A stretch of 64,000 nt of DNA. It comes from Rhizopus arrhizus. Its lineage: Eukaryota; Mucoromycota; Mucoromycetes; Mucorales; Rhizopodaceae. Below the pieces are notes generated by a model. The model did not search any database. It had not been told where the DNA came from and saw nothing but the letters and a program-made list of their open reading frames with translations. Every line of letters begins with the position of its first letter. The first letter of the stretch is position 1. Below are positions 24,540 through 37,267 of the stretch, piece after piece. The stretch covers positions 558,001-622,000 of the forward strand of contig JAKZZE010000008.1 of the NCBI GenBank assembly GCA_024220505.1, read 5' to 3'. Made by a program: the position numbers and the translations under genes.

Positions 24540-27500
24540 ATGACCAACAAGATTAGATTAGTAACATTCTTTCTCTTTCCAATAATCTCTCTATTTTTCT
24601 TTGAAAGTGGAAAGTATTACATAATACAACTTACAACTGTACTTGTTGCCAGTATAACCACCTTATTTTTTATAAATACCATTGTATTATATGTTTATCT
24701 CAAATACCTCGTATCACCCAATCAGCATAAAGGAGATATGTTCAAACCGTTACGTCTAACACACAAATCCGTTTGGCCAAGGCTTGAAAAATTACGACAG
24801 ACAGAAAACAAACCAAGTCAACCAGCTGTAGTCGACATACCCGAGATTGACGCGGCCTTTGACCACTTGATGAAACTGGTCGTTCGGGACTTTATTCAAT
24901 CATGGTTTCAAAAGATAGCAGCCCAAGAACAATCATTTCCTATCTCAGTCGATCGTGTCATTCGATCAGCTGTTGTCCAAGTCACCCAACGACTTCAGCA
25001 GATCGATCTATTGCACGTCTTGCTGAATCGTATCGTGCCCAAACTGGCATCTCATATCTCTGATTTTCGTTCAGCAGAGATAGCCCTCCGAGGCAAATAC
25101 CTTGAGCGATCGGTCACTCAATCAGATGAACTGGACTTGCTGCTCGCTTCACAGTTTCGTCAGGGAAAGCTACATGCTGCCCTGACGACAGGTGCAGTAA
25201 CGACAAAACCAACCGAGATTGCCTATCTTCGACAGCTGCTGGATCGCGTCTTACCTTTGGTGATTGAAAAAAAGGAAATTCAAAGTGGGCCTGTGCATGT
25301 GGTGATCAGAGAGATCCTTTCTTGCTCAGTACTTCAGCCTATCATGGACATGTTGGCAGATCCCGATTTCTGGAATCAGACCATTGACACTTATGTTGGT
25401 TTGCAGATTATTAATTTTTATAGTTTGATATACTCATCATTCTCTTTCTAGTTGGGGAAAGCTATCATTGAACAGTAAAATCTTTTTTTTTTTGCTTGCA
25501 ATACATGTTTTGCTGATCTACCTTCTTTTATAGAGAAATGGTACAGCGATTACGAGAAGTGTTGAACCGTCATTCATCTAATGACTTGGGCGCACAAGAA
25601 GAAGAAGAAGTCATGAGTTTTTTGGATACGAACAATAAAAAGATGGGTCTGACCAGTCAACTTTCATCCGAGTTCCTTGGTGTAGTGAGTGAAGAAGAGG
25701 GGGCAATAAAAGATAAAAACAAACGAAAATTAGGTCGACGTACATTTCAAGAGTTTTTAAAAATCATTCAAGAAGAGAAAAATCTGTTGGACTTGAAGCG
25801 TTTGAGAAATGATATAGACACTGAATTAAGAAAGAAAAAGACACAAATTGCTGAACGAGATCCAGAAGAGATCATGGATGGTGAAAGAGTACAGGATATT
25901 ATTCTATATATTAGTAGATTAGAAGTCGCCAAAAAAAGAGTGGATAAAAGAATCTCAACACTTTCAGGTGAAGCGTTTAATTTTGTAAATTGCAAGATCT
26001 CTTTCAAAACATACAACTGATTTTTTTTTTTTTTTTTGCAGAAAAAATCAACAACGCAATTATTTTCACGTAAAAAGAGCATGTCATCTCACTCGAATCA
26101 TGGATACAGTCTACATGATATATTAACCAATACTTCTGGATTATCTTACTTTATGGAATTCATGGATCGTCGAAGGGATATGGTGAAGCTTCAATTCTGG
26201 CTTATGGTAGAAAGTTTCAAGAATACAATAGATGATCAAAAGACATTTTTAGAAGATGTCAAAATGGTTTATGAAACTTATTTCAAAGATACAGCGCCAC
26301 ACAAAGTACAAATATCACATCAACTCGTCACAGATTTGAAAGGAGCCATTGAATTAGCAGAACCAGAGGAGGCATCCTTCAATGACAATATAAATGAACT
26401 ACGACTTAAATTATACAGGATACAGCAGCATGTGTTTTGGCAAATAGAAAAAGAGCATTTTCCTCATTTTAAAAGATCAGATTTATATTTCAAATTTTTA
26501 TCTTCCTCAACCACCAAAGAAGATGTGATTTCCCCTTCCAGACGTAGCTTAGACGACAGAACGTTTTACAACAGAACAATTGAAGAAGAGGATCACAATG
26601 AAAAAGCCGAGTCAGACTCAGAACTGTCTACTAAAAATATAAAAGCATCAGATATTGTCAGCAATAGCGATCCAAGATCATCTTCTTTTGATTACAACAG
26701 GACGAGAGGTCATCAGAGGGCTTTATCCGACTCAACGCGATCAACGCCCAACTCTTCAAAGTTCCTTTCCCTCTCCAGTATGTTTGGTTCCAACTTGTGG
26801 AGTACCGCAAAACTTTCAAGCACGACTGTAAATGATGATTCAGCACCTGCACCTGTTCAGTCTATGGAAGCAAGAGAATATGAAGGAGAGGATGAAGAAG
26901 AGCCTTTTGGTACAGTCAATCCCAGAAGAAATAGTAAATTGATAAGAAGCAATACGTTGGATGCTCTTCAGGCAGAATTGAGATCAATTGTGGATGGGAA
27001 TAACTTGGAAGAGATACCTACAACAAATCGCATAGAAGATGGAGATGATGAAGAGAAAGAATCAACTGAACAACAGCAAAAGAGGTCACCATTAGCGCCT
27101 TCCATGCCATCCTCAGCTTCGTCCGTACTACTGTTACGCAACTCACAAGGCATCAAATCAAGCACGGCTTTACCCGTACAACAAATATATACGCTGCCTT
27201 CTTGGACTTCCTCAGGTGGCACCAACAGCATATCACAAATCGAGCATGACAAACTGGATCCTCTGGATAAGCCGCCTAGTGGTAGTAGTAGTACATATGA
27301 GCCCAAAGAAAGTGAATCAGTCAGCAATGTTCATTTTGCACCACCTGGCGACCTCATGTTAGAGACAAAGGTAGAACAGCTCTCTAAAGAAATCGATAAA
27401 CTTGTTGCACAAGAAGATATTGTAGATGCTCTTATTGAAAAGGCTGAAATACAAAATAGATTAGAGGAGCTACGGATCTTGAAGAAAAGTAAAAGTATCT

Positions 27501-28900
27501 TTCGACAAGAGCTACAACAAATGAAGTATCAAAAAAGCCAGTATGAGCTACAGGAGTCTGAAAACACACTGGTACCCAATCGATCTCAAGTCAATATTAC
27601 AAATGCTACCATTGGCTCTGATGGGCATGGTGACTTTGCGCTTTATGTGATTGAAATACAGCAGCTGGGTTATGATGGAAACTATGTATCAGGATGGATT
27701 GTGGCCAGAAGATACAGCGAATTCTTTGCTTTGCACCAGAAACTGAAGGGAAGCTACCCAGCCGTCAAGTTGATCGAGTTTCCTGCCAAATGGCCTTTAC
27801 TCAAGCTTCAAAAGCCGTTTTTGGAGGCAAGAAGAATTAGCTTGGAGCGTTATTTGAAGCGACTGTTGGATGATGAAGAGATATGCAAAAGTCAGGAACT
27901 GCGTGCGTTTTTATCACAGCAGAATATCTTTGTTCCTGGTCCTGCTGATCATTTCAATGCAGCCTCAACGAGTTCACCTTCAGTCCAAAATCTGCAAAGA
28001 TCGATGGTGGCCATAGAAGAGCAAACTAAATATGCTTTACAAAAAAAGTCTGGGTTCATTAGCCAAATCTACAAGACGGTGGCTGCAAACATTGACGATA
28101 TCTTGATTGCTCCCTCTATTCTAGACATGATCACTCAAAGGTTAAGCGAACAGGTCACTGAATTCTCCCAAGAAGATGCTCACAGTACAAAGACGGTGTC
28201 TAGCACACCAAGTTCGATTATGAGCATGAGTAGTAATAGCAAAATGGTGGATTCTGCACTGCATGCAAGTACAACGAGTTTGCCTGATTCAATCAAGACA
28301 GAAGGCATTACACGATTCACTGAGCCTTTATGTGATTTGTTTATTGAAATGTTTGAGCTTAAAGATAAAACGAATTGGTTAAGAAGACAAGCGATTGTCA
28401 TTCTTATACAGCAGATTCTTGAAGGCACCATTGAAAGGTAAAGAGGGGAGAAAGAATAAATATTTAGGCACTCATTTTATGATTTAGGAAATTGAAGGAG
28501 ACTGTGAATTATTTGAGTTCGTCTTCTATGATTGTCTTTTATGTAAACAAAGTCACTGATAGTTTGTGGCCAGATGGTGAAACACTTAAGTTTAAAGAGC
28601 CTAGAAGGCCAGAAGAAAAGCTACAGACAAAAGAAGAGGCCAACAGAAACTTGTCCAGATGGTTACCAGGTATAAAAATAAAATAAAGACATCATTGAAA
28701 CTAAAGGTTGATATTGTAAAGATTTGCTTGGTAATATGGTTGGAAGACAAAATGCACGTAAAGGAGCCAGAAGATTATTCACAGTGCTTCAAAATAAGCG
28801 ATTAAACCAAGATTTGGTTTATGTCTTACTTGATGAATTCATCTATGCATTATTTCCTGAATTAGAAGAGACGAATAAAAAAAAAAACGGAATAGTGTGA
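24540..28900 (+). CDS. MDM1: Sorting nexin PXA-RGS-PX-Nexin_C, Mdm1/SNX13 type (1361 aa)
   Basis: Six exons: 24540-25394, 25452-25474, 25534-25984, 26042-28437, 28488-28669, 28722-28900. Two hydrophobic segments in residues 8-58 anchor the N-terminus in the ER. PXA covers about 100-290 (AAFDHLMKLVVRDFIQSWFQ), an RGS-like domain about 460-600 (MEFMDRRRDMVKLQFWLMVE), PX about 960-1070 (SGWIVARRYSEFFALHQKL, with basic RRYSEF for phosphoinositide), and Nexin_C lies at the end (DLLGNMVGRQNARKGARRLF). This order is specific to yeast Mdm1 and animal SNX13/14/25, tethers at ER-vacuole/endosome and lipid droplet contacts. The 23-base exon 2 and the donor of exon 3 (25984, chosen over a GTGAAG at 25968 that loses frame) are the least certain joints. 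The middle region is Ser-rich and disordered. Confidence 0.92.
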
Positions 28901-29049
28901 TAGGATCAAGTGAAGATTCATAATTTAGGTGATTTCATATAAAAAGAGCTTTTATTTACTTTATGAAAACGTTTATAGTTTGGGTATTTAATTGAAATAA
29001 TTCAGTTTTAGAGTGTATATTTACAGACTTTTTTTCTTCTTCTATTCAT

Positions 29050-29392
29050 TCATGAATGAATCCTTTGATCCTTTGCATAATCTTGATAAGAAGGTGGTGG
29101 TGGTTCTACTGCAGAGGTATCCGCTGGTCTATAAACAGGTTGCTGAGAGGTGGATGGTGGATGGTAGGGTCTGTTCATATCGATGATATGACCATCCTGC
29201 TGTGTTGGATAGTATTGTACTGTCGTAGCAGAAGTAGGAGCTAAAAGAAGTGGTAAATTAAAAATTGTAACATGTTTATTTAAAAAGCATACCATTATTT
29301 TGTGCTGCTCTTCTCCTTTTTAAAAGCATAAACACAGACACAAACAACAGCACAACACATATAATCCACACAATATTATAAAACACAAACAT
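29050..29392 (-). CDS. Small single-pass membrane protein with a PPxY motif (96 aa)
   Basis: Two minus-strand exons, 29392-29293 and 29240-29050, joined in phase 1. Residues 2-25 (VFYNIVWIICVVLLFVSVFM) form one transmembrane helix, followed by a basic stop-transfer patch LLKRRRAAQNN. The tail is Pro/Gln/Tyr-rich and ends near PPPPSYQDYAKDQRIHS. PPSY fits the PPxY consensus bound by WW domains of Rsp5/NEDD4-type ubiquitin ligases, as in yeast Sna3/Sna4-like vacuolar adaptors, so a ligase-adaptor or sorting role is possible (inference). It is convergent with the sorting nexin (149-base spacer). Confidence 0.75.
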
Positions 29393-30015
29393 TTTATAAA
29401 GTAAAGAAAAAAAAAGAGTTTCTTTTGATTCTGCCTGAATTTTATCATTTTATCACGTGAAAAAGATTTCATTCGCAAAAGATTTCATTCGCAAAAAAGA
29501 ACAATCAGTTTGCTAAGCACTTTTTCTTGGCGCGAAATGGAGCTAGTCCAAAGCGATTCGTGTAACTTAATGCCATAGTGCCAGCTTCTATAAAGAAAGA
29601 CAAAAGGGAACATTAAAAAGAAGTCGATGCCATATAATAGATGGAACACGATAGCTTCGATCATAGCCTGTTTACATTTTCTTTTTAAAAAAGTAATAAA
29701 AGTATAAAATACAATGGCTACTCTACATTTCTATTCTTTAGGTATCACTGCTTACATGTAAATAGGAGAGATTTTGACCGGTTTTATTCAAGTCGGGTTA
29801 TTTCTCAAGGCATTTTAAGAAGCGTGACTTATTGGTATACGATTTATTAAAGATTAAAGTGAGCGCGCGCAGTGTCTTGAATACACCTTCATCATCTAAG
29901 TCAGATTAAAAAGGAGTGTTTAATTGACATGTATTTTCTAAATGAACGAGAAAATATTTTTATTTCATCGAAATTTGAATCTTTTTCAAATGAGCAAACA
30001 TGTGTTGGCCAATTG

Positions 30016-30047
<32 letters not shown>

Positions 30048-30404
30048 AGGCAGTTTTGTATTGGATGTTCTTAGTTTTGACTTGCTTGGAAAACAATCCT
30101 ACTTTGACCTCGTATAATAATCCATTGTATAAAATAAAATTACTTGTAAAAAAGAGGGAATTTTTATAAAACATGAATATACTATAAATAGACCCAATCG
30201 GCTGACTAGCTTTATTTATAAAAGAGTATTTAATCTCTACTCTTTAAAGATCAAAAAAGCAGTTCCAACCAGAAAAGTGGATTCAAACAGTACAAAGGGT
30301 CTTAATTATAGTCTTGAAATCGATTTGAGATCGAAAATAGGGCGATCAAGGCTATTCTGAGTGGACCCTGGTGAACATTATTGTAACAGATGTACGATTA
30401 AAGA
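29393..30404. other. Gene-free spacer
   Basis: No gene is supported. It contains a run of about 27 A near 30017-30043 and a duplicated AAAAGATTTCATTCGC at 29460-29493. Confidence 0.5.
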
Positions 30405-33400
30405 TTTTATTATTATTATTATTATTATTTCGCAATAACCCATGTGAGCACATAATAATATGAATATTGGATTGCCCAGGTCAGATCAAAGGGGGAATAT
30501 AAAAGAAACTAAAAACCTTTTGTTAGTCAAAAGGGAAAAAAGAGAAAGAAGGGGAGACGAAAAAGAAAATGTATCTTCAAATACTAGATCAATTGTTGCA
30601 TATCCAAGCTACCAACTTGGTACCAAGAGGGGGAGACTCAAGAGGGAGTTTACCATGATGTATATAGTCGAGTTCGAATAAGATTTGGCAGATAGCAGGC
30701 CATCGAACGGTCCAAGCAGAATTTGTAGACTTCGCATTAGGAGACATGAGTTTCTTGCGTTTGTTGGGTACTTGATTCAATAGAAACGACAGAGGGTCGG
30801 CTTCAGTACGAGGCATTTGTAAACGGCGGTGCATATATAGACATTCTGTGGCATGGGAACGAGTGAGCATGACATTGGGATGGTAGATACACGACTGTGG
30901 TATACCACCAGGTAACTAACCAAGGTGCCAGCGTATGACTCAGCTGCGTTCAGCATAGGTCATCGGTAGCCAGAGAATCGGATCTAGACACAGATTTGGG
31001 CGGCAAACAGAGAAGAGGACCGAATTAGACGTGCTACGCCTTGTATCAAAGTTGTCTTCAAGATATGTTTTGTAGATAGCCTTGAAAGTGGAGGAGTTAA
31101 GTTCATCAGAATCATGGGAAGCAGTGCATCGTTGCCATACAGTCGTCTTCGAAAGTTTATACCATTGAGAGCGACTAGCTGAGGTACGCAGATAAGGTAA
31201 ATACTGGGACAAGAGAGTATCATCGGGAGCACCAACTGATCGAAGCAGGAACTTGGCTTGTAATTTTTGAACACGTTCCTTCATTATTGGCAGGTTTACT
31301 AGATGCAACATCACCTTGATCGATGAGCTAGAGCCTCCGTCGAATGCATTGTGTTTGGCAAGGTAACAGATGTACACTATTTCCAGAAATTAAAGTCGCA
31401 TTTTGTAAAGTTTTATAATACAATTTATATGTAATCGCGACAAGCCATGGCGACTTTAATTTCTGGAAATAGTGTATTGCCAAATAGAATAGGGACAGTT
31501 GATAAACATCGGATTATTTATTAAGCTGCACTATTGATCCCTTAGACAAGAAAGCCCGTTCAAGATTTTTTGAAAAGAGTATTCAAGCAATAAAAAAAAA
31601 ATCCATCTGCAAGGAGTAACATGTTCATTATTAGCATATTCACTACTGGCATCAAATAGCTCAAAACATCTACATATATTCAGCCCTATAACCCTCAGAC
31701 AGTGTTTATTAGTATCTACACTTATAGATATTCTTTTAACAATCGAACAATATAATATATAGGGTCTAAAGTGATAATGTCAAAAAGCCTCATTCACCTC
31801 TTGCTTCGTTGAACTATTACTAAGCATTTTTTTTTTATTCGACGCATGGGTGACAGACTGAATTCTGAAGTATCTAAGCCAAATACACAAACGTCGAGCG
31901 ATAGTTGGCTGCTCCAAAATAAATCAAAGCAATTAAAAAGAGTAGAAGAATGTCTAAGCTGGGATCATACAGTTGACGAAACGTTTGACATACTGTAAGA
32001 TGGTGATACTTCTGTTTGACAATCTTGGTTGTATGTCCAGTTTCGAATGGTTGATATACTTCCTACTTGATATCACTTTTGATCACTTTTTGGAATAAGA
32101 TTTCTATTTTGGCTTTCCTCTTTTCCTTTCATCTGCTTTTTTAGCAGACGTCTTGTATAACATTTTTAATTCTTTGGGCGTCTACTTTTAGTTTGGCTTT
32201 AGTCTGTTGGTGAAGAACCCAGTACTGAAGACAATTGAGTCCATTAGCTTTCCACAATTTGCGATAGCAGTATTCTCGTAGGTTAAAAGTGCATTATTTC
32301 AAGTGTCCAAAAACTCTGAATTGTAGCGTCAGCTTGTGGTGCATGTCTACCGCAAACTGTATCAAAAAATTGTAAATGAATTGACCCAGGTTTTGGTTAA
32401 TCTTCTCGATATGAGTAGAAGCGGAAGACCGATCAGTGAATGTAGGTGCTGGAACATACAGTAGGATCTTAGATTACTCTATAAAGACACTCTTATAGTA
32501 GGAAACTGTATTAGGTTCTTTAAGTTTATCCAAATTCCACAGAAGCCGTGGCGTATAAAGCTCAGATACAAATGGCTTTGCCATTTGAAAGGAAAGTATC
32601 ATAAACTTATGATTAGACTCCATGGATAGGTCGCCTTTGGTAATTAACTGTGGCGAATGTAGGTCAGTAGTGCTCATAAAGTAGCCACTGATACCACACC
32701 CATTGTGTGTAATTAAGGTAAGTCTACCATAAGCCAAATGTTGATTCCAAAGGGTTATATCGTGCGAGTAAATTCAATTTTGTAAGATAGTATCATAATG
32801 ACTAGAGCATTAATCATCGGTAAACAAACCCATTCTTGCATTAAAGTCGCCACAAAATACAACTAATGTTGTATTATGGAGAGTTTGAAGATGAAGTGCC
32901 AATATTTCTTGAACTGAAGTGTGATCCAAAGATGGTGGGAGGTAGAGACAATGAATGTGAATTATTCATACTGTAAATGAAAAGGTGAATTTGGCTAATA
33001 AATGATGGTCATGGATAATATGATGAATTGGAAAGGGACAGAAAGGATCAACTAATAGGGTGAGCCCAAGGCTTCCATGAAATCGAAAGGAGTTGATGGG
33101 TTGACTATAAGTAGGGAATTGTCTCCAAGAAGTAGGGTATCGATTAGGAGCAACCAATTAAGTTTCTATTACTAGTAGTATGGCCAATTGTAAAATAAGA
33201 GAGATAGCTTGTTTAAGTAAACCGGTAGCGTTAAACAGAGAAATGGAAAGGGTCGACATTATTGACCAGCGGATCTATCAGAGGAGCTTTCTTGTAGCAT
33301 GCCCGCGTCTTCATCTGAAAAAAAAAGCTCAATAAGATTATTATGTTGCCAAAAAGAGATTATATCATTAAGACACGGCTTTTGTATCCAGCTTTTACAG

Positions 33401-33480
33401 TAAAAGTATCTCTCCATAGCGTACTTGACTGGCGAACGAATAAAAGTGAGAGCTCGTTTCATTCAGTTGCAGTGGTGTTT
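30405..33480 (-). mobile_element. Decayed LINE (non-LTR retrotransposon)
   Basis: Read on the minus strand, 5' to 3', it shows an apurinic-type endonuclease: SFRFHGSLGLTLLVDPFCP near 33110-33030, VFCGDFNARMG near 32860-32830 and YGRLTLITHNGCGISGYF near 32730. A linker typical of these elements follows at 32460-31860 (NLREYCYRKLWKANG). Most of the reverse transcriptase is missing. The 3' part is 31377-30589, with KLQAKFLLRSVGAPDDTLLS and a terminal block ICQILFELDYIHHGKLP. A TTA/TAA microsatellite at about 30405-30430 lies at the 3' end, as expected for a LINE tail. Stops and frame changes run throughout, and a MITE interrupts it at 31373-31476. Confidence 0.8.
31373..31476. mobile_element. 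MITE with perfect 25-base inverted ends and TA duplication
   Basis: A 100-base element flanked by TA on both sides. Its ends are perfect inverted repeats beginning CACTATTTCCAGAAATTAAA (31375-31399) and ending at 31474. TA target duplication and this end type point to a Tc1/mariner-mobilised MITE. A diverged relative lies at 42258-42370. Confidence 0.88.
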
Positions 33481-35200
33481 AAATGCATGCTTGTTGCATC
33501 CCTCCATGGTACTGTTATCGTATTTTGGATCCTTGAGGATAGATCCATCACATGGGTCAAATTTTTCTCTGAGCTGTACTTTGAACTTTTATAGACGCTC
33601 TGTTAGTTCAGACGCTTAATCGCTGTGTATTAAAAGGGCTCGATTTATACAAGAATAGAAAGGAATAAGAAAGGACGAGACTCGATAAAAAAGATTGTTT
33701 TATTTAATAAGAAGATGATACTCTATTTATACTTTTCATACACGGATAATATTTCATGTCATGGATGAATAATTAATGAGTATGATATGGCTGATGACAA
33801 TAGATAATGGTTACGTGTTCTTCCATTGTTATCTTTGTCATCATAAGAATTTATTCATAGAATACTCGTATATGATTGACTGCGATTGACTGCGATTTAG
33901 TCTCTGGATTTAATATAATCTAACCTTGCAATTACGCAGCATCTTATCCTTAATGAAGATTATCCGAATTAACCTGTAGCCTATCTATTGGATATATTTT
34001 ACATGTAGCTTATTAATACTGTTTTCATATCGAGTTATGAATGATGGATACATCAGGACTACTACATTGTGGATTAGGTAATGGATGTCCGTGATATGGT
34101 TGTTGTTTATTTTAAGTTTATGGATGCAGCTGCGTAATTGTCCAATTGATACGCCGACCTTGATTGGAATATAGATATATTTGAAATCTTGGTTCTCAGA
34201 AGGTGACTGCAGTAGGCGAGCAGCGGCTTCTTGTGGTTGCTCATGTTTTTTTTGTCATAGACTGTTTGATTCTGTTTAAACGATCAGTATCTCTCCAAGG
34301 AAGAAATGGTTTAATTTATAGCATTGTTTATCAACAATACATGTGCAAGCATCATGATTTATTTTATTCCCATCGGTCCCAAAAAATAACGCAAACAAAA
34401 ACACAAAAAAGGGCAAAATAGACTCAGATATGAAAAGGTACAAACAACAATACAAATGATACTAATTGACTATTTCGTTTTCTTTTCTTTTTTAGTCTTT
34501 AACCATCATTATTACTATTTTTTACTAGAATATAAGTAAGTATTGATTAAAAGTACAATGAAACCATAGTAACAAAGTAATATTTATTCATGTGTCCTGA
34601 ACAATAGGGGACAGGTTAATATTTTTTCTTCAAAATTGTTACACACGAAGCTCGGCGTAAACTTGTGTTCCTTCTCCCTTTATTAATTAAACTAATTAAA
34701 AAAATCACATTTTTATAGGAAAGAAAAGTAAAAAATGCATTTCACACAAGATACGATTAAAACAAAAAAAAAAGAGACACAGACCAGCCTTTTTTCTATT
34801 TGCTTGTATGCTTTTAATACCTTTAAATAAATAAGAAAACGATAGGTCTTTAAATTCCATATAAATTTATGCAGACAACAGTTGTACAGACAAAGAAATA
34901 GACAATCAACCATCTTGTTTATTATAGAGTGTCATTCATTTAACAATGAAAAGAGAATAGGAGGATTTGAAAGAAAAAAAAGAAAAAACTTCCCTAAGCA
35001 AGTTGCTGTATGTAAGAAATGTTAATGATTGTAGTTGGAAAAAAAAAATTCAAGTTTGTTTACTCGTTAGTCTAGAGTGGCTTTGTCTTTTTGTTTACCA
35101 TCTCTTTACGGATAAACAATTTTTTTAAAGTTTTATAAAAGTCTAAGAAAAAAAAAAAAGGAAAATGACTCATCAACAATATGAAAAAAAAAAAATATTT
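33481..35200. other. Repeat-derived or non-coding stretch
   Basis: No gene is supported. Frames such as 33343-33594 and 34203-34421 lack family resemblance. Bases 34480-35200 are very AT-rich with many homopolymers. Confidence 0.5.
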
Positions 35201-35994
35201 AAAGAATTCTTTTTGCCAATTTTTTTTTTCTTTCTTCATCAAACAATCACTCTTCTCTAAAACTGATGGCTTAAATACTTTGTCTTTTCAATTATAAACT
35301 TGGCTCTTATGGTCTTTTGTCAAGAACACACTTCTTCTCAAACAAATGTGTTGCTACTTTTGTGCTTCAAAGATATCTCTCTCTCTCTCTCTCTCTTTGG
35401 CCTCTTAAAATCTCTCATCTTCTACCAACTTGGTCTTTAACCAACGTTAAAAATATATGGTCCACATAATACATCTATTCTCTGCCTCTTTATATGGTCT
35501 CAGTTAACACCAAAAGTTGGTGTGCTCTCTTTTGTTTATCGTTCTATGGTCCCTTTGGTTTCATTTAATGTTAAACGCGTCATTCCATTGATTTCAATGG
35601 TTAAAAAAGAAATCATATCTTGACCTCATAAAATGGTAAAATTTTTTCTTTTGTATTTTATGATTATTTTATTAACGCTCTTGAAATAGCTTACTCTGTC
35701 TGTCTTTGTTAGTCTTGGTCAAGTACATCCTTTTTGCTGCCTCTTTGGCTAAAAAGTAATGTTCATAGTAGAATTATTCTTTTTATTAACTTGTTCTCCT
35801 AGTTTAATAGTTTATTCTCTCCTGTGCTAATATAAATGGTTTTTCTTTAAGGCTGCTCTTGTACTTGTTTTATGTCTGTATGGTTCACTTGGTAGCAATC
35901 CTTTCCTGTAAAAGCTCTCTTTTGGTGGTCTCTTTATCTTTGTAATCTCTTCTCTTTCTATCTCTTTATGACCTCTTTGCTATGCTTCCAAAAT
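35201..35994 (+). other. Pyrimidine-biased region with recurring TGGTC/TGGTT motif
   Basis: The plus strand is strikingly rich in T and C over about 800 bases, with stops in all frames. It includes a CT microsatellite (about 35370-35397). TATGGTC, CTTGGTC or AATGGTT occurs about a dozen times (for example near 35307, 35430, 35458, 35493, 35546, 35713, 35879, 35924). The bias suggests a transcribed non-coding leader or intron leading into the structured block that follows. Confidence 0.4.
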
Positions 35995-36285
35995 CTGTGG
36001 CAGGATGGGACGATGATCTGCTGGAACTTGTAAGCTCTAAGGAGGAATGCGAACTCAAGTAAAAGTAATACCCGCTCTGTTCATCCTAGTGCTAGACGGA
36101 AGATGCCTTGACATCTGAAGCTACAACGAGCGAAGTAACAGACCCGGTCACGCTTTGCTTGAGAGAGGGTGATCCCTAGAAATAGGGTATATCTTTCGCA
36201 GAACATTCTAGACATAGACTTAGAACCTGACAGTGAACGGAACGCCCTTCGGGGTACCACTCATATCCTATAGACTTGAAAAAGT
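35995..36285 (+). ncRNA. Candidate structured non-coding RNA
   Basis: About 290 bases of near-balanced composition stand out sharply from AT-rich surroundings. They contain stable hairpins with classic tetraloops: CCCTA-GAAA-TAGGG at 36174-36187 and CCC-TTCG-GGG at 36245-36254, plus AGATG-CCTTGA-CATCT near 36103-36118. There are no long open frames. I could not match it to RNase P, MRP, SRP, U1-U6 or U3 by eye. The strand is inferred from the tetraloop sequences; no terminator-like T-run follows closely. Confidence 0.4.
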
Positions 36286-36491
36286 GTTTATAAGAGTAAT
36301 TCAAGGGTGATTCTTTATTATTATTTCTAAAAAAAATCAAATCTATACTTTCCGAAAGAGACTGTTTACAAAAAGGTTGCTATTCAAGTACTTGGCTCTT
36401 TGCTACTTATCAACGGTTTGCGATCAATTCTATTTCAAAGCTAATAAATTTCTTCATTCTTCTTTGCCTTCTATGTGTGAAATGACCAACC

Positions 36492-37267
36492 TACAGTGAG
36501 TTAAAAAACCGTTTCAGTGTTCTTCCTAAATATGGTTTTGCTATCATAACTACTGGTATACTAAATAAAATGCTAAAATTCATACATCATATGAAAGCAC
36601 TAGTCCTGATGTATAATATAATATAGAAATAGTATTACTTTTTTAATATTTGCTCACTAAAACTTATAAAATTACTACAGTCGGTGCACTAAACCCTTGA
36701 TTACTACCGATTAGGAGATGGTGATTTCATCTTTCAGCACGATAATGATCCGAAACACACTGCCAAGATGACAACGACTTATCTTAAAGAAAAAGCAAAG
36801 TACCCAGTATTGCCTTGGCCTTCTCAATCGCCTGACCTGAACCCAATTGAGCACATGTGAAGACATTTGAAGTTGAAATTAGCTTTATATGAACAAAGAG
36901 CAAGAGGTGTCCATGAACTAAGGGAAAGAATCAAAATTGAATGGGAAACATTTGATAAAGATATTTGCTGTAAATATATTGATGGTATGCCGGCTAGAGT
37001 TCAAGCTGTAATAAAAGCTAAGGGTGGAAATACTATATATTAGTATTTTTTTACCTAGTTAAAAAACCGTTTCAGTCATCCCCTTTTTTTAAAATGGCCA
37101 TTACTCAAGATGTAATTTATAGATTAAGATGAGATGTACATTGCTTTGTTGCAAAAAAGCCATATAATGACATAATAAAAAAGAACACTTATGCTCTAAA
37201 TATTTCTTCCAAAAAAAGGATAAATGTGTGAGTTTCAATTTTACTGAAACGGTTTTTTAACACTGTA
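36492..37267 (+). mobile_element. Tc1-type transposon remnant with terminal inverted repeats
   Basis: TA-bounded ends: TACAGTGAGTTAAAAAACCG at 36492 and its near reverse complement ending at 37267. Bases 36703-37042 encode the C-terminal third of a Tc1 transposase: [13 protein letters not shown] (second catalytic Asp), [14 protein letters not shown] with the catalytic Glu, then a TGA where Tc1 proteins have Trp, and the usual tail RVQAVIKAKGGNTIY. The N-terminal half is missing. An extra end sequence at 37058-37076 pairs with the right end, making a smaller MITE-like unit of about 205 bases inside it. Confidence 0.88.

Noticed and set aside
25967..26041. GTGAAG donor at 25968 in the sorting nexin gene
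   Set aside because: It leaves phase 1 and leads to an early stop after the acceptor at 26041; the donor at 25985 keeps frame into the RGS domain.
33343..33619. Overlapping plus-strand frames of 83 and 64 codons
   Set aside because: They overlap the 5' end of the minus-strand LINE and show no independent coding signal.
36494..37266. Short repeats considered as a CRISPR-like array
   Set aside because: There are only three copies in mixed orientation, at transposon ends, in a eukaryotic genome.
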